Source of the DNA: an uncultured Paracoccaceae bacterium
Lineage (GTDB): Bacteria > Pseudomonadota > Alphaproteobacteria > Rhodobacterales > Rhodobacteraceae
Direction of reading: 5' to 3'
Length of the DNA: 64,000 nucleotides
Assembly: GCA_947499715.1 (NCBI GenBank)
Contig: CANMPL010000001.1
Coordinates: forward strand, 186,001-250,000
Both the position numbers and the translations under genes were made by a program. The notes beneath the pieces are model-generated. The model searched no databases and was not told where the DNA came from. It saw only the letters and a list, made by a program, of their open reading frames with translations. This document shows, piece after piece, positions 37,253-45,610 of this stretch (positions are counted from its first letter, which is position 1; each line of letters starts with the position of its first letter).

Positions 37253-37803
37253 GATGAATACACGAACGGGCTGTCGAAATCGGCCAATGCGGGTGCTGTG
37301 GCGTCTTTGTCAGACAGAACCGGGTCGCCCTGCAACGGCCAGTCCACTCCGCAACTATCCCACCGCACCGCGCCGTCGGCATCAGGCGCATAAACGTCAG
37401 AACATTTGTAGATAATCTCTGTCATCGGTTCCAAGGTAACAAACCCATGTGCAAACCCCTCTGGCACCAAAAGCTGCGCGCCATTTTCATAGCTTAACAC
37501 TTCGCCCACCCACTGCCCAAAGGTCGGACTGCCCTTGCGGATATCAACAGCCACATCAAAAAACGCCCCACGTCCACACCGCACCAGCTTCGCCTGCGCA
37601 TGGGGTGGGGCCTGAAAATGAAGGCCCCGCAGCGTGCCAGCGGCTTCGCTCATGGAATGGTTGTCTTGCACGAAATCATAATGCAGCCCGGCATTATCCA
37701 GCGCTGATTGCTTCCAGCTTTCGCTAAAGAACCCACGTGCGTCGCCAAAACGCTTGGGCGTGATCTTCATCACACCGGGCAAAGAGGTCGGCTCAATCTT
37801 CAC
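37249..37803 (-). CDS. rmlC: dTDP-4-dehydrorhamnose 3,5-epimerase
   Basis: Third step of dTDP-L-rhamnose synthesis; a cupin-like epimerase. The motifs [42 protein letters not shown] (catalytic His), [20 protein letters not shown] and [12 protein letters not shown] are canonical. 184 residues. It heads the rmlCBDA operon; 108 bases upstream separate it from the rhomboid gene, with no clear promoter element assigned. The operon shows rhamnose is a component of the polymer made by this locus or by LPS. Confidence 0.97.
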   Translation of the reverse strand: MKIEPTSLPGVMKITPKRFGDARGFFSESWKQSALDNAGLHYDFVQDNHSMSEAAGTLRGLHFQAPPHAQAKLVRCGRGAFFDVAVDIRKGSPTFGQWVGEVLSYENGAQLLVPEGFAHGFVTLEPMTEIIYKCSDVYAPDADGAVRWDSCGVDWPLQGDPVLSDKDATAPALADFDSPFVYSS

Positions 37804-37911
37804 GCATCAATTCTCACAACGGACATGTCAGCGATTGGAGTGGTTGATAAGCCGCTCAAATGCAAGTCTGGCAAACCCTGCCTTTGCGGGTCGTGTTGCT
37901 GGCGCACCACC

Positions 37912-38655
37912 TCAAGTTTTGCGATAAACCGTGATCGCAATCAACGCGCCGGACAGAAAGCCGCCCAGATGGGTTTGCCACGCCAGATGCCCGTTGAGCG
38001 CCCACCACATCACCACATTGATCGCAATCAAAAGCCCCGCCATCCGCACCACGGGCCAGATGTCTTCGCGCAGATCGACCCGGTCAAGGTAGTTCCAGCC
38101 CAGCAACGCCCCCGCCAATCCAAACAACGCTCCAGAGGCCCCGACCATCGGCTGCGGCGTCTGTGCCAGCAGCGCATAGGCAATCGCGCCACCCAGAACA
38201 GACCCGCCGTAGATGACGACAAAGCCACGGCCAACAACCCGGTCCATGACGGCACTGCCAAGGCTGTAAAGCGTGATCATATTGACGATCAGATGCCCCA
38301 GACCGCCGTGTAAGAAGCCATAGGTCAAAAACATTGTCGCCGGTTGCGCGGCATAATTGGGCCGCCAATTGTCCAAAAGACCGGGCCAAAAGCCGCCGTA
38401 TTCATAGACCGTTTGGCGCAAACGCACGATGTCGATGACCTGCCAATCGGACAGGGTCAACACGATCTCGATCAAGCTACACAGCCCGATCAGCGCGATC
38501 AGCACCGTCAGCTGCTTGGGCGTGCGGCTTGGCGCTGTGCTGGTGCTTGATGGATCTTTGGGGGTCAACACGGCTACCTTGGACGGAATGTATTTGCCCG
38601 ACGTTAGGGGCTTGCCGGGCTGGTGCCAAGCCAATGCGCGCTTGACGGTCCGCAC
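37912..38655 (-). CDS. Rhomboid family intramembrane serine protease
   Basis: A polytopic inner-membrane protease of 247 residues: a 45-residue hydrophilic N-terminal tail then six to seven TM helices. The catalytic Ser is in MVGASGALFGLAGALLG, the catalytic His in QTHLGGFLSG, and the helix-2 His/Asn motif is HGGLGHLIVNM. It is longer and more widely spaced than rhombosortases and lacks their typical context. It is divergent from the T6SS operon. Substrates unknown. Confidence 0.92.
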   Translation of the reverse strand: MRTVKRALAWHQPGKPLTSGKYIPSKVAVLTPKDPSSTSTAPSRTPKQLTVLIALIGLCSLIEIVLTLSDWQVIDIVRLRQTVYEYGGFWPGLLDNWRPNYAAQPATMFLTYGFLHGGLGHLIVNMITLYSLGSAVMDRVVGRGFVVIYGGSVLGGAIAYALLAQTPQPMVGASGALFGLAGALLGWNYLDRVDLREDIWPVVRMAGLLIAINVVMWWALNGHLAWQTHLGGFLSGALIAITVYRKT

Positions 38656-38712
38656 TTAAATCGGAACACTTAGGCCGAGGATATATTCACGCTACACATT
38701 TAAGGTCGCGCT

Positions 38713-39333
38713 TTGGATACGCATACGATGCCAGCCACTGGCCCCGCGCCCGACAAAGGCGCCGATGGGGACAAGACACGGCCCCCCGCCGTGACACAGC
38801 GCTATGACACGCTGGCTGACCTCTTTGCCGCTATCCCCCAACTGGCCGAACTGACGCGTGACCGCCCCCGCGCCAACGAAGATGCGCAGGACGTGCTTTT
38901 TCGCCTCCGCCGGTCCAACACACCCGAAGAGGCGATCACCTTTACCGCTTTTGCTTTTGTGCCCAAGCTTGCGATCTGGTGGGGCTATGAATGCCTGCGA
39001 TCAATCCCAGAGGTGTTGACCCAAACCGACCGCGACATGATGGACGGCATCGCCACATGGATCGGCCAGCCCACCATGGAAAACCGCCATAACGTGATGA
39101 AAGAGGCGCTATGGGCCCCCGAGAGATGCCCCGGTGTGCATCTTGCATTGGCCGTCGGCTGGTCAGGCGGATCCATCGCGCCCAACGACCCCGCCCCCGT
39201 GCCATTGCATCGCTGCCCCCGCGCGATCAATACAGCCGTCCTGTCCTGCCTCGCGCAGGCCAACATTAGCCGCCGCACGATCTATTTGACGCGGTTTATG
39301 GACGTGGCACAATCGCTCTTCAAAGTGTATTGA
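38713..39333 (+). CDS. DUF6931-like protein at the head of the T6SS operon
   Basis: A 206-residue protein without known enzymatic motifs, resembling the DUF6931 family seen beside T6SS genes in alphaproteobacteria (my recognition, moderate). It has a hydrophilic N-terminus, then predicted helices around DTLADLFAAIPQLAELT and AFAFVPKLAIWWGYECLRSIPEVL, and a Pro/Trp-rich middle. No signal peptide or TM segment, so cytoplasmic. The frame opens with TTG at 38713, preceded by AAGG with a 7-base spacer; ATG at 38728 has no comparable site. It is followed 34 bases later by tagH, so it is probably co-transcribed with the T6SS genes. Confidence 0.7.
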   Translation: MDTHTMPATGPAPDKGADGDKTRPPAVTQRYDTLADLFAAIPQLAELTRDRPRANEDAQDVLFRLRRSNTPEEAITFTAFAFVPKLAIWWGYECLRSIPEVLTQTDRDMMDGIATWIGQPTMENRHNVMKEALWAPERCPGVHLALAVGWSGGSIAPNDPAPVPLHRCPRAINTAVLSCLAQANISRRTIYLTRFMDVAQSLFKVY

Positions 39334-39367
39334 TCCGTCAACACACACCTGAATCGCCCGGACTTCC

Positions 39368-40627
39368 ATGACGCTAACGCTGAAAATCGACAATTATGAC
39401 GTCTTACAAGACGGCGGCCCCACCTTTGTGACCGCGACTGGCAAGGGGCTGCAGATTGGCCGCTCGACCTCTATGGATTGGACTTTGCCCGATCCTGAAC
39501 GTCATATTTCCAGCCATCACTTTAGCATCGAATACCGCGACAGCGCCTATTTTCTGGTCGATACCTCAACGAATGGCGTCTTTCTCGATGGCCAGCGCCA
39601 CCGCATTGAAGGCGCGCATCGGTTGCAATCAGGCGACCGGTTTCAGGTCGGCCACTACTATATCGTCGCCACCGTTGAAGGGGCCGCACCCAAGCCAACG
39701 GGCTTTACCCCAACGGCGGCGGCCCCTGCTGCTGCCGCCCCGCCACCTATGGCGCCCCCCGTTGACGAACATGATCCTTGGTCGATGGGCGCACCCGCCA
39801 CTCCGATCAATCCCAATCCAACCCCGAACAGGGATCCGTTTGCGGATTTTTCGCAGGACTTTATCGTCAACCCCCATGCCCCCGTCGCGCCGCCAGCACC
39901 GGCCCCCGCCCCTGCGCCCATGCCGCAGCAAGGCTCTGCCTCGCCATTTGGCGCAGCACCCGTGCCTGCCGCCGGGGTGCCACCGGTGCAGCCTTTGGTG
40001 CCGCAAGCCGCACCTGCCCCGGCAGCAGCGCCCATACCACAAGCCGCCGCCGGCAATGTGCTGGCCGCCTTCTGCGAAGGTGCTGGCCTGCCCGCTGGCA
40101 GCTATGGCGCGGCCGACGCCGAAGCACTTGCGCGGGAACTTGGCCGCACGATGCGCGTCGCCAGCCAGGAACTGATCGCGATGCTGCAAGACCGCGCCTC
40201 GGCCAAGAAATTCACCCGCGGCGGCGAACGCACCATGATGGGCAACACTGAAAATAACCCTTTGAAATTCCTGCCCGATGCCGCACAGGCGCTCGAGGTG
40301 ATGTTCCTGCAACCACGCCCCGGCTTCATGGAAGGCGGCACCGGCATGGACGCCGCCCTGCGCGATGTGCGCACGCACCAGATGGCCGTCTTTGCCGCCA
40401 TCCAACCGGCATTGATCCAACTGTTGTCCGACATGTCACCCGAGGCCATCGAAGAAGAAGCAGGCTCTGGCGGGCTGTTGTCAGGCGGCGGCAAGCGCAA
40501 AGCCTGGGACACATATGTCGAACGCTGGGACGGCAAAGTTGGCGCACACGAAAACGGCATGCTTGGCGCGTTTCTTGAACATTTTGCTGAAAGCTACCGG
40601 ACCGCCGTGCAATCGGCCAAAAAGTAA
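39368..40627 (+). CDS. tagH: T6SS-associated FHA domain protein TagH
   Basis: A phosphothreonine-binding scaffold, 419 residues. The N-terminal FHA domain (GLQIGRSTSMDWTLPDPERHISSHHFSIEYR, STNGVFLDG; residues about 25-100) has the conserved GR, SxxH and NG residues. A Pro/Ala-rich linker (about 110-225) leads to the TagH/ImpI C-terminal domain (about 225-419, e.g. FTRGGERTMMGNTENNPLKFLPDAAQALEVMF). In studied T6SSs, FHA proteins are phosphorylated or bound by a PpkA-type kinase to switch assembly on. The matching kinase and phosphatase lie at 60656-64000. Confidence 0.94.
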   Translation: MTLTLKIDNYDVLQDGGPTFVTATGKGLQIGRSTSMDWTLPDPERHISSHHFSIEYRDSAYFLVDTSTNGVFLDGQRHRIEGAHRLQSGDRFQVGHYYIVATVEGAAPKPTGFTPTAAAPAAAAPPPMAPPVDEHDPWSMGAPATPINPNPTPNRDPFADFSQDFIVNPHAPVAPPAPAPAPAPMPQQGSASPFGAAPVPAAGVPPVQPLVPQAAPAPAAAPIPQAAAGNVLAAFCEGAGLPAGSYGAADAEALARELGRTMRVASQELIAMLQDRASAKKFTRGGERTMMGNTENNPLKFLPDAAQALEVMFLQPRPGFMEGGTGMDAALRDVRTHQMAVFAAIQPALIQLLSDMSPEAIEEEAGSGGLLSGGGKRKAWDTYVERWDGKVGAHENGMLGAFLEHFAESYRTAVQSAKK

Positions 40628-40768
40628 CCAGCAAAATCAACATGATCGCCTTACTGTTGTCATACTGGTAAGGAATCCCTTGCTTGACCCGGCGGCGACT
40701 TGAACGCAGGGTAAAGGCATAACTTTTGCGGCCAGAATGGCTGATATGATGGGACACGAAATTTACCG

Positions 40769-42136
40769 ATGACGCTCGAATGGCTCAAAGAACCGATTTC
40801 TGACGACGATCCCGCTGGCCCGGACCTCGAAGCTGCCGATGACGCGAACTTTCTGGATTACTACTACGAAGCCGAAGCGCACATGCCAGAGCGGTATTTT
40901 ACCCCCGGCATCAAAAGCGACAAAGACGACTTTGCCCCCGGCGCATTGTTCGACAAGAAATCGATCAACCTCAAAGATGACAGGGCCAAGATCGAAGGCC
41001 TGCTCAAGCGCAGCCGTGATCTGCGCCTGCTGTCGCTTCTGGCGCGTCTGTCCATTCTCGCTGGCGATTTGGCCGGATTTGCCGAAGCATTGGAGGGCAC
41101 CGCTGATGTGCTCGAAGCTTTCCCCGCTGACGTGAACCCCAAAGACCTGACCGACAAACGCGGCGCGCTGGATGAACTCGGCAACTCTGTTGTCGTCGGC
41201 ATTCCGCTGCAATACGCCGAAGTCGCGGGCCCCGGCGAGGTGAGCTTTCGCCGGATGCAAGTCGCATTGGGCAAATCCGAACCGCGTCAGGGCGAACTTG
41301 GCCTTGATCCGGGCAAGATCTCGACCGAACTGGCCTCTCCCGGAAACGCCAAGGCCGTTGATGCAGCACAGGCCCTGCTGACCCGATGTGCCGCGGCCTT
41401 GGCCCGGATCAAAACCGCGGGCCTGATGAACGACCCACCGTTCAACCCGGCTGTTGATCCGACTGCGACCACAATCGCCGAGATCCAGACAATGATCGCC
41501 GGCGCGCGCCCCGACCTCCCACCTTGGAGCGCCGAGGAAGCAGCCGCAGAAGCAGCGCCCGCTGCCGCTGCCGATGACGACGCCGCAGAGGCCGCAACCG
41601 ATAGCGACGACCCGGCCCCCGTGGCCGCCGCACCCGTCGCGGCTCCAACCGTGGTCACCAAAATCCCATCGCGTACCGCCGCCGTGCGTACCATCAGCGC
41701 GATAGAGGCTTACTTTGCCACTCATGAACCCGCAGCACCCGCACTTTTGCTGATTACGCAGGCCCGCCTGCTTGTCGGCAAGCCGCTGATCGAGGCGATT
41801 GAAACCCTGCTGCCCGCCGATGCACCGCGCGTGATGATCGACTTTGGGCCAGCGACCGGTTTCAAAATGGACATGAACCGGCTCAAGATGCTGGCAGGCG
41901 AATCCGCTTCGCTTGCGGGCACTGTTGAAGACGAAGATCCGGGCGAAGACCCCGTTGTCGGCAATCGCGCCGACGTCGCAGGCCACCTGTCCGCGCTGGA
42001 AGAATTCTTCCGCGCCCGCGAACCGGCCAGCCCTATACCAGTTCTACTGTTCCGCGCACGGTCCTACCTCGAAAAAGACTTCGCCGCGATTGTCTCGGAA
42101 CTCATACCACCTCTGGCTGAGACACAAAGCGAATAA
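40769..42136 (+). CDS. tssA: T6SS protein TssA (ImpA family)
   Basis: A baseplate/sheath-capping protein of 455 residues. The ImpA_N domain is clear (SDDDPAGPDLEAADDANFLDYYYEAEA, NLKDDRAKIEGLLKRSRDLRLLSLLARLSILAGDLAGFAEALE, residues about 10-130). A long Ala/Asp/Pro-rich linker (about 250-300) precedes a C-terminal helical domain with tandem segments (RTISAIEAYFATHEPAAPALLLITQAR, HLSALEEFFRAREPASPIPVLLFRARSY) that look like an internal duplication. Gap of 141 bases after tagH; a candidate promoter for tssB lies after its stop. Confidence 0.93.
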   Translation: MTLEWLKEPISDDDPAGPDLEAADDANFLDYYYEAEAHMPERYFTPGIKSDKDDFAPGALFDKKSINLKDDRAKIEGLLKRSRDLRLLSLLARLSILAGDLAGFAEALEGTADVLEAFPADVNPKDLTDKRGALDELGNSVVVGIPLQYAEVAGPGEVSFRRMQVALGKSEPRQGELGLDPGKISTELASPGNAKAVDAAQALLTRCAAALARIKTAGLMNDPPFNPAVDPTATTIAEIQTMIAGARPDLPPWSAEEAAAEAAPAAAADDDAAEAATDSDDPAPVAAAPVAAPTVVTKIPSRTAAVRTISAIEAYFATHEPAAPALLLITQARLLVGKPLIEAIETLLPADAPRVMIDFGPATGFKMDMNRLKMLAGESASLAGTVEDEDPGEDPVVGNRADVAGHLSALEEFFRAREPASPIPVLLFRARSYLEKDFAAIVSELIPPLAETQSE

Positions 42137-42173
42137 ACAACCAGAATCGTTTCCAACGCACCCGTCTCAACCG

Positions 42174-42202
42174 TTGACTCACACAACCATTCGCAGTTTC
42201 AT
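42174..42202 (+). promoter_or_regulatory. Candidate promoter upstream of tssBC
   Basis: TTGACT (42174-42179), 17-base spacer, TTTCAT (42197-42202), in the gap between tssA and tssB. The -10 match is only 4 of 6. The strong tssB ribosome-binding site (GGGAGAAAAAAG) follows. Confidence 0.35.
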
Positions 42203-42228
42203 CTGCTTCAAATATTGGGAGAAAAAAG

Positions 42229-42759
42229 ATGGCCTCAGATTCCGCAACAGGTTTTATCAAACGTAACCGTCCGCCACGCGTGAATATTTCTTACGCAGAT
42301 CCTTACGATGCCGAAAAGGTGGTTGAGCTGCCTTTCGTCATGGGCGTGATGGCAGACCTCTCGGGCAACGCGTCCCCGGTCGAAAAAGAAGCAATCGCAG
42401 ATCGTGACTTTACCGACGTGACCAATTCCACGCTGGATGCCTATGTCGCCTCTGTGAACCCCGGCCTGTCGTTCAATGTTGAAAACAAACTTGACCCCGA
42501 CAGCACCGACCGTCTGGGCGTGAACCTTGAATTCAAATCAATGGACGACTTTGGCCCAGCGCAAGTGGCCCGTCAGGTGCCCGCGCTGAACAAGCTGCTT
42601 GAAGCACGTGAACAGCTCGCCAACCTTGCCCGTTACATGAACGGTAAATCCAAGGCACAAGATCACATCCGCGCCCTTCTGGACGATCCTGATCTGATGG
42701 CTGCATTGGCCGACCGCGCTGGATCTGACGAAGACGAAGACGGCGAAGACAACGCGTAA
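42229..42759 (+). CDS. tssB: T6SS contractile sheath small subunit TssB
   Basis: One of the two sheath proteins, forming heterodimers with TssC around the Hcp tube. 176 residues: the N-terminal KRNRPPRVNISYADPYDAEKVVELPFVMGVMADLSG and VNPGLSFNVENKL are diagnostic. The C-terminus is highly acidic (SDEDEDGEDN). ATG with a strong GGGAGAA site upstream; 73 bases separate it from tssC. Expected to be abundant. Confidence 0.97.
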   Translation: MASDSATGFIKRNRPPRVNISYADPYDAEKVVELPFVMGVMADLSGNASPVEKEAIADRDFTDVTNSTLDAYVASVNPGLSFNVENKLDPDSTDRLGVNLEFKSMDDFGPAQVARQVPALNKLLEAREQLANLARYMNGKSKAQDHIRALLDDPDLMAALADRAGSDEDEDGEDNA

Positions 42760-42832
42760 CGCATAGAATACGAAGCGCGCCAAACCCACCGGTTGGCGTG
42801 CTATCAAGAATACGAACAGGGGACATCACACG

Positions 42833-44329
42833 ATGGCAAACGACGGCACACAACAGGAAGGACAAGTCGAAGGCGGCGCGCTGAGCGAGCTCGACGAGTT
42901 TTCCGACATCCTCCAAAAGACAATCAAGCCACGCACTGAAGAGGCCTCAAAAGAGGTCGACAGCGCGGTCACCACATTGGTGAAAGAGGCGCTGAGCGAC
43001 GACACCCTCGTTCAGGAAGACATCATCGACACCATTCAGGCGATGCTGGCCAAGATCGACAAGAAACTGACCGATCAGGTCAACCAGATCATCCACGCTG
43101 ATGAATTCCAGAAACTGGAAGCCAGCTGGCGCGGTCTCGCCTATACCGTCAACAACTCCGAAACCGACAGCAGCCTGCGCGTCAAGGTGATGAACGTCGG
43201 CAAGGACGAGCTGAAGTCAGAAATGCGCCGCTATCCCGGTGCCAAGTGGGACAAGTCCCCACTGTTCACCAAGATCTACAGCCAGGAATTCGACACGCTC
43301 GGTGGTAAGCCCTACGGCGCGATCGTGGGTGACTTCTACTTCGACCATTCCTCTGGCGACGTGAACCTGCTGCGCGACATGGGCAAAATTGCCGCCGTCG
43401 CCCACGCACCATTCCTGACCTCTGCCGCGCCTGAACTTCTGGGCATGGACAGCTGGAACGAAATGCCAAACCCGCAGGACCTGAACGAGATTTTCGATAC
43501 ACCTGACTACGCGGGCTGGAACTCTCTGCGCGAAAGCGAAAATTCACGCTATATCGGCATGACCCTGCCCCGCGTGTTGTCGCGTGAACCCTACAGCCAG
43601 AACTCCACCTCTGTTGTTGAAGAGTTCAACTTTGAAGAGGAAACCGATGGCCACGCGGGCAACCAATACGCTTGGATGAACGCAGCCCACGCCATGGCCG
43701 TGAACATCAACCGCGCCCACAAGGAACACGGCTGGACCGTCCGCATCCGCGGCGTGCAGTCGGGTGGTGAGGTGATGAACCTGCCGACCCACACCTTTGA
43801 CACCGGCGACGGCGCCAAGGACATGAAGATCCCGACAGAGGTGTCCATCACCGACCGTCGCGAGGGCGAGCTTTCGAAGGCGGGCCTGATCGGCCTTGTC
43901 CACCGCAAGCACACCGACAAGGCGGCCTTTATCGGTGGCCAGTCGCTTTATAAGCCCAAAAAGTTCGTGGATGCAGAAGCAACCGCATCGGACAACATGT
44001 CCTCGCGCCTGCCCTACATCTTCGCGGTCTCACGCTTCAGCCACTATCTGAAGTGTATGGTCCGCGACAAAGTCGGCAGCACGCCCGACCGGACGCAGAT
44101 CCAGAACGACCTGCAAAGCTGGATCAACAACTACGTCACGGCCAATCCTTCGACCGCAAGCGAAAAGGAAAAGGCACGCAAGCCGCTGGCAGCTGCCACG
44201 GTCCAAGTCATTGAGGACGAAGAAAACCCCGGCTACTACATGGGTAAATTCTTCCTCAAACCCCACTTCCAGATGGAAGGAATGGATATCGGGATGAGCC
44301 TTGTATCCAAGCTACCATCTGGTGGCTAA
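42833..44329 (+). CDS. tssC: T6SS contractile sheath large subunit TssC
   Basis: The large sheath protein, 498 residues, normal length. The family core EFQKLEASWRGLAYTVNNSETDSSLRVKVMNVGKDEL, FGAIVGDFYFDHS-like YGAIVGDFYFDHSSGDV, LPRVLSREPYS and the C-terminal PGYYMGKFFLKPHFQMEGMD are present. The N-terminal helix, recognised by ClpV in other systems, is EFSDILQKTIKPRTEEASKE. Confidence 0.97.
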   Translation: MANDGTQQEGQVEGGALSELDEFSDILQKTIKPRTEEASKEVDSAVTTLVKEALSDDTLVQEDIIDTIQAMLAKIDKKLTDQVNQIIHADEFQKLEASWRGLAYTVNNSETDSSLRVKVMNVGKDELKSEMRRYPGAKWDKSPLFTKIYSQEFDTLGGKPYGAIVGDFYFDHSSGDVNLLRDMGKIAAVAHAPFLTSAAPELLGMDSWNEMPNPQDLNEIFDTPDYAGWNSLRESENSRYIGMTLPRVLSREPYSQNSTSVVEEFNFEEETDGHAGNQYAWMNAAHAMAVNINRAHKEHGWTVRIRGVQSGGEVMNLPTHTFDTGDGAKDMKIPTEVSITDRREGELSKAGLIGLVHRKHTDKAAFIGGQSLYKPKKFVDAEATASDNMSSRLPYIFAVSRFSHYLKCMVRDKVGSTPDRTQIQNDLQSWINNYVTANPSTASEKEKARKPLAAATVQVIEDEENPGYYMGKFFLKPHFQMEGMDIGMSLVSKLPSGG

Positions 44330-44400
44330 GCCCTGCTTATTTAACCCCCCTGTCGGGAACACATAGAAAAGACCGACATTTCTAAAAGGAGAAGACCCCA

Positions 44401-44880
44401 ATGTTTGACATGTTTTTCAAGATCGATGGCATCGACGGCGAATCCAAAGATGCAACCCACGCCGATGAAATCGACGTGCTTGCTTGGAGCTGGGGCATGT
44501 CCCAGGCTGCATCAACCCACATCGGTGGCGGCGGCGGCGCTGGTAAAGCCAACGTGCAGGACATCTCGTTCACAAAGTACGTCGACAAATCCTCGCCCGA
44601 GCTGATGAAGGCCTGCTTGACCGGCCGTCACATCACCGAAGCAACCCTTGTTGTGCGTAAAGCTGGCGACAAGCCACTTGAGTACATGACCATCAAGATC
44701 AGCGACATCATCGTGTCGTCCGTCTCGACCGGTGGTTCCGGTGGCGAAGATCGTCTGACAGAAAACGTCACGCTGAACTTCAGCCAGGTGGACTACAAGT
44801 ACATCGAGCAGACAGACACAGGTGCCGAAGGTGCCAAGCCCGACGTCAAGTGGGACATCGCCAAGAACGAAGCGATGTAA
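44401..44880 (+). CDS. hcp: T6SS tube protein Hcp (TssD)
   Basis: The inner tube and effector carrier, 159 residues. MFDMFFKIDGIDGESKDATHADEIDVLAWSWGMSQ and GGAGKANVQDISFTKYVDKSSPELM are typical Hcp, as is VTLNFSQVDYKYIEQT. No C-terminal effector extension. The site AAAAGGAGAAG upstream is a strong ribosome-binding site, and the two stem-loops after its stop should favour high expression of this cistron. Confidence 0.97.
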   Translation: MFDMFFKIDGIDGESKDATHADEIDVLAWSWGMSQAASTHIGGGGGAGKANVQDISFTKYVDKSSPELMKACLTGRHITEATLVVRKAGDKPLEYMTIKISDIIVSSVSTGGSGGEDRLTENVTLNFSQVDYKYIEQTDTGAEGAKPDVKWDIAKNEAM

Positions 44881-44886
44881 TTGGCA

Positions 44887-44947
44887 GGGTCTTTTCAGAC
44901 CCGCTGATCGAAATACTGAACCGGCCTTCGTATTTGGGGGCCGGTTC
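44887..44947 (+). terminator. Two stem-loops downstream of hcp (partial terminator/mRNA stabiliser)
   Basis: GGGTCT (44887-44892)/AGACCC (44897-44902) with loop TTTC, then GAACCGGCC (44918-44926)/GGCCGGTTC (44939-44947) with a 12-base loop. There is no long T run. Likely they attenuate read-through into tssE or protect the hcp mRNA 3' end, giving the high Hcp:baseplate ratio. Confidence 0.6.
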
Positions 44948-45025
44948 GCACTCTGAACGGCATGACTTGCCCCGTCGCGGGCCGCGCGGTTCGCAGCGCC
45001 TCACCCGACCGACAAGGCTCAAGAC

Positions 45026-45610
45026 ATGAACGCCACCACATCAAGAACCCAAGACAAGACGATGGCCCCGCGGGACCGTCACCAGCTGTCCTTGATGCAC
45101 GTCTTCCGCGCCGCCCATGCCAGCCGTGATGCCGCCAAGGAACAGAAAAACCTTGTTGATGGCGACCGCGAATTGACCCAGCGCAGCAAAGAACGCCGCG
45201 CCGGCACCGACGAAGAAACCCTGCGCCAACACCTGAATCGTGACATGGCCAGCCTGATGAATACGGTCAATCTTGATGCGACGGTGTCGCTCGAAGACTA
45301 CCCATATCTGCGTAAATCCGTCGCCAACTTTGGCTTCGGTGACCTCAGCCAGCTGGCAGGCACCGTCGATGGCCCCTCCAAGATCGCCGAATTGATCCGC
45401 AAGACGCTTTTGGCGTTTGAACCGCGCCTGATCCCCGACACGCTCGAAGTCACGGCCTCCTCTGACAACGATGTCGCCGATGCGCGGATCACCTTTGATA
45501 TCTCGGCTGAAATGGCCGCCTCTCCGGCCGACATCCCGCTGAACTTTGTGGCAGAGGTCGACAATGGCGCGGGCAAGATCCAGATGACCAAACTGCGGGT
45601 GAAAACGTGA
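45026..45610 (+). CDS. tssE: T6SS baseplate protein TssE (gp25-like)
   Basis: A gp25-like baseplate wedge protein, 194 residues. The conserved core DTLRQHLNRD-like ETLRQHLNRDMASLMNTVNLDATVSLEDYPYLRKSVANFGFGDL and the gp25 domain ELIRKTLLAFEPRLIPDTLEV are visible. The N-terminal 40 residues are basic and variable. It overlaps the tssF GTG start by 4 bases. Confidence 0.95.
   Translation: MNATTSRTQDKTMAPRDRHQLSLMHVFRAAHASRDAAKEQKNLVDGDRELTQRSKERRAGTDEETLRQHLNRDMASLMNTVNLDATVSLEDYPYLRKSVANFGFGDLSQLAGTVDGPSKIAELIRKTLLAFEPRLIPDTLEVTASSDNDVADARITFDISAEMAASPADIPLNFVAEVDNGAGKIQMTKLRVKT

Noticed and set aside
37912-38655. Rhombosortase (GlyGly-CTERM sorting enzyme)
   Set aside because: The protein has a long N-terminal tail and ordinary rhomboid spacing; no GlyGly-CTERM substrate or rhombosortase-type context was seen.
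40763-41986. 407-codon open frame antisense to tssA
   Set aside because: tssA has a conserved ImpA domain; the antisense protein is Gly/Arg rich low complexity with no recognisable motif.
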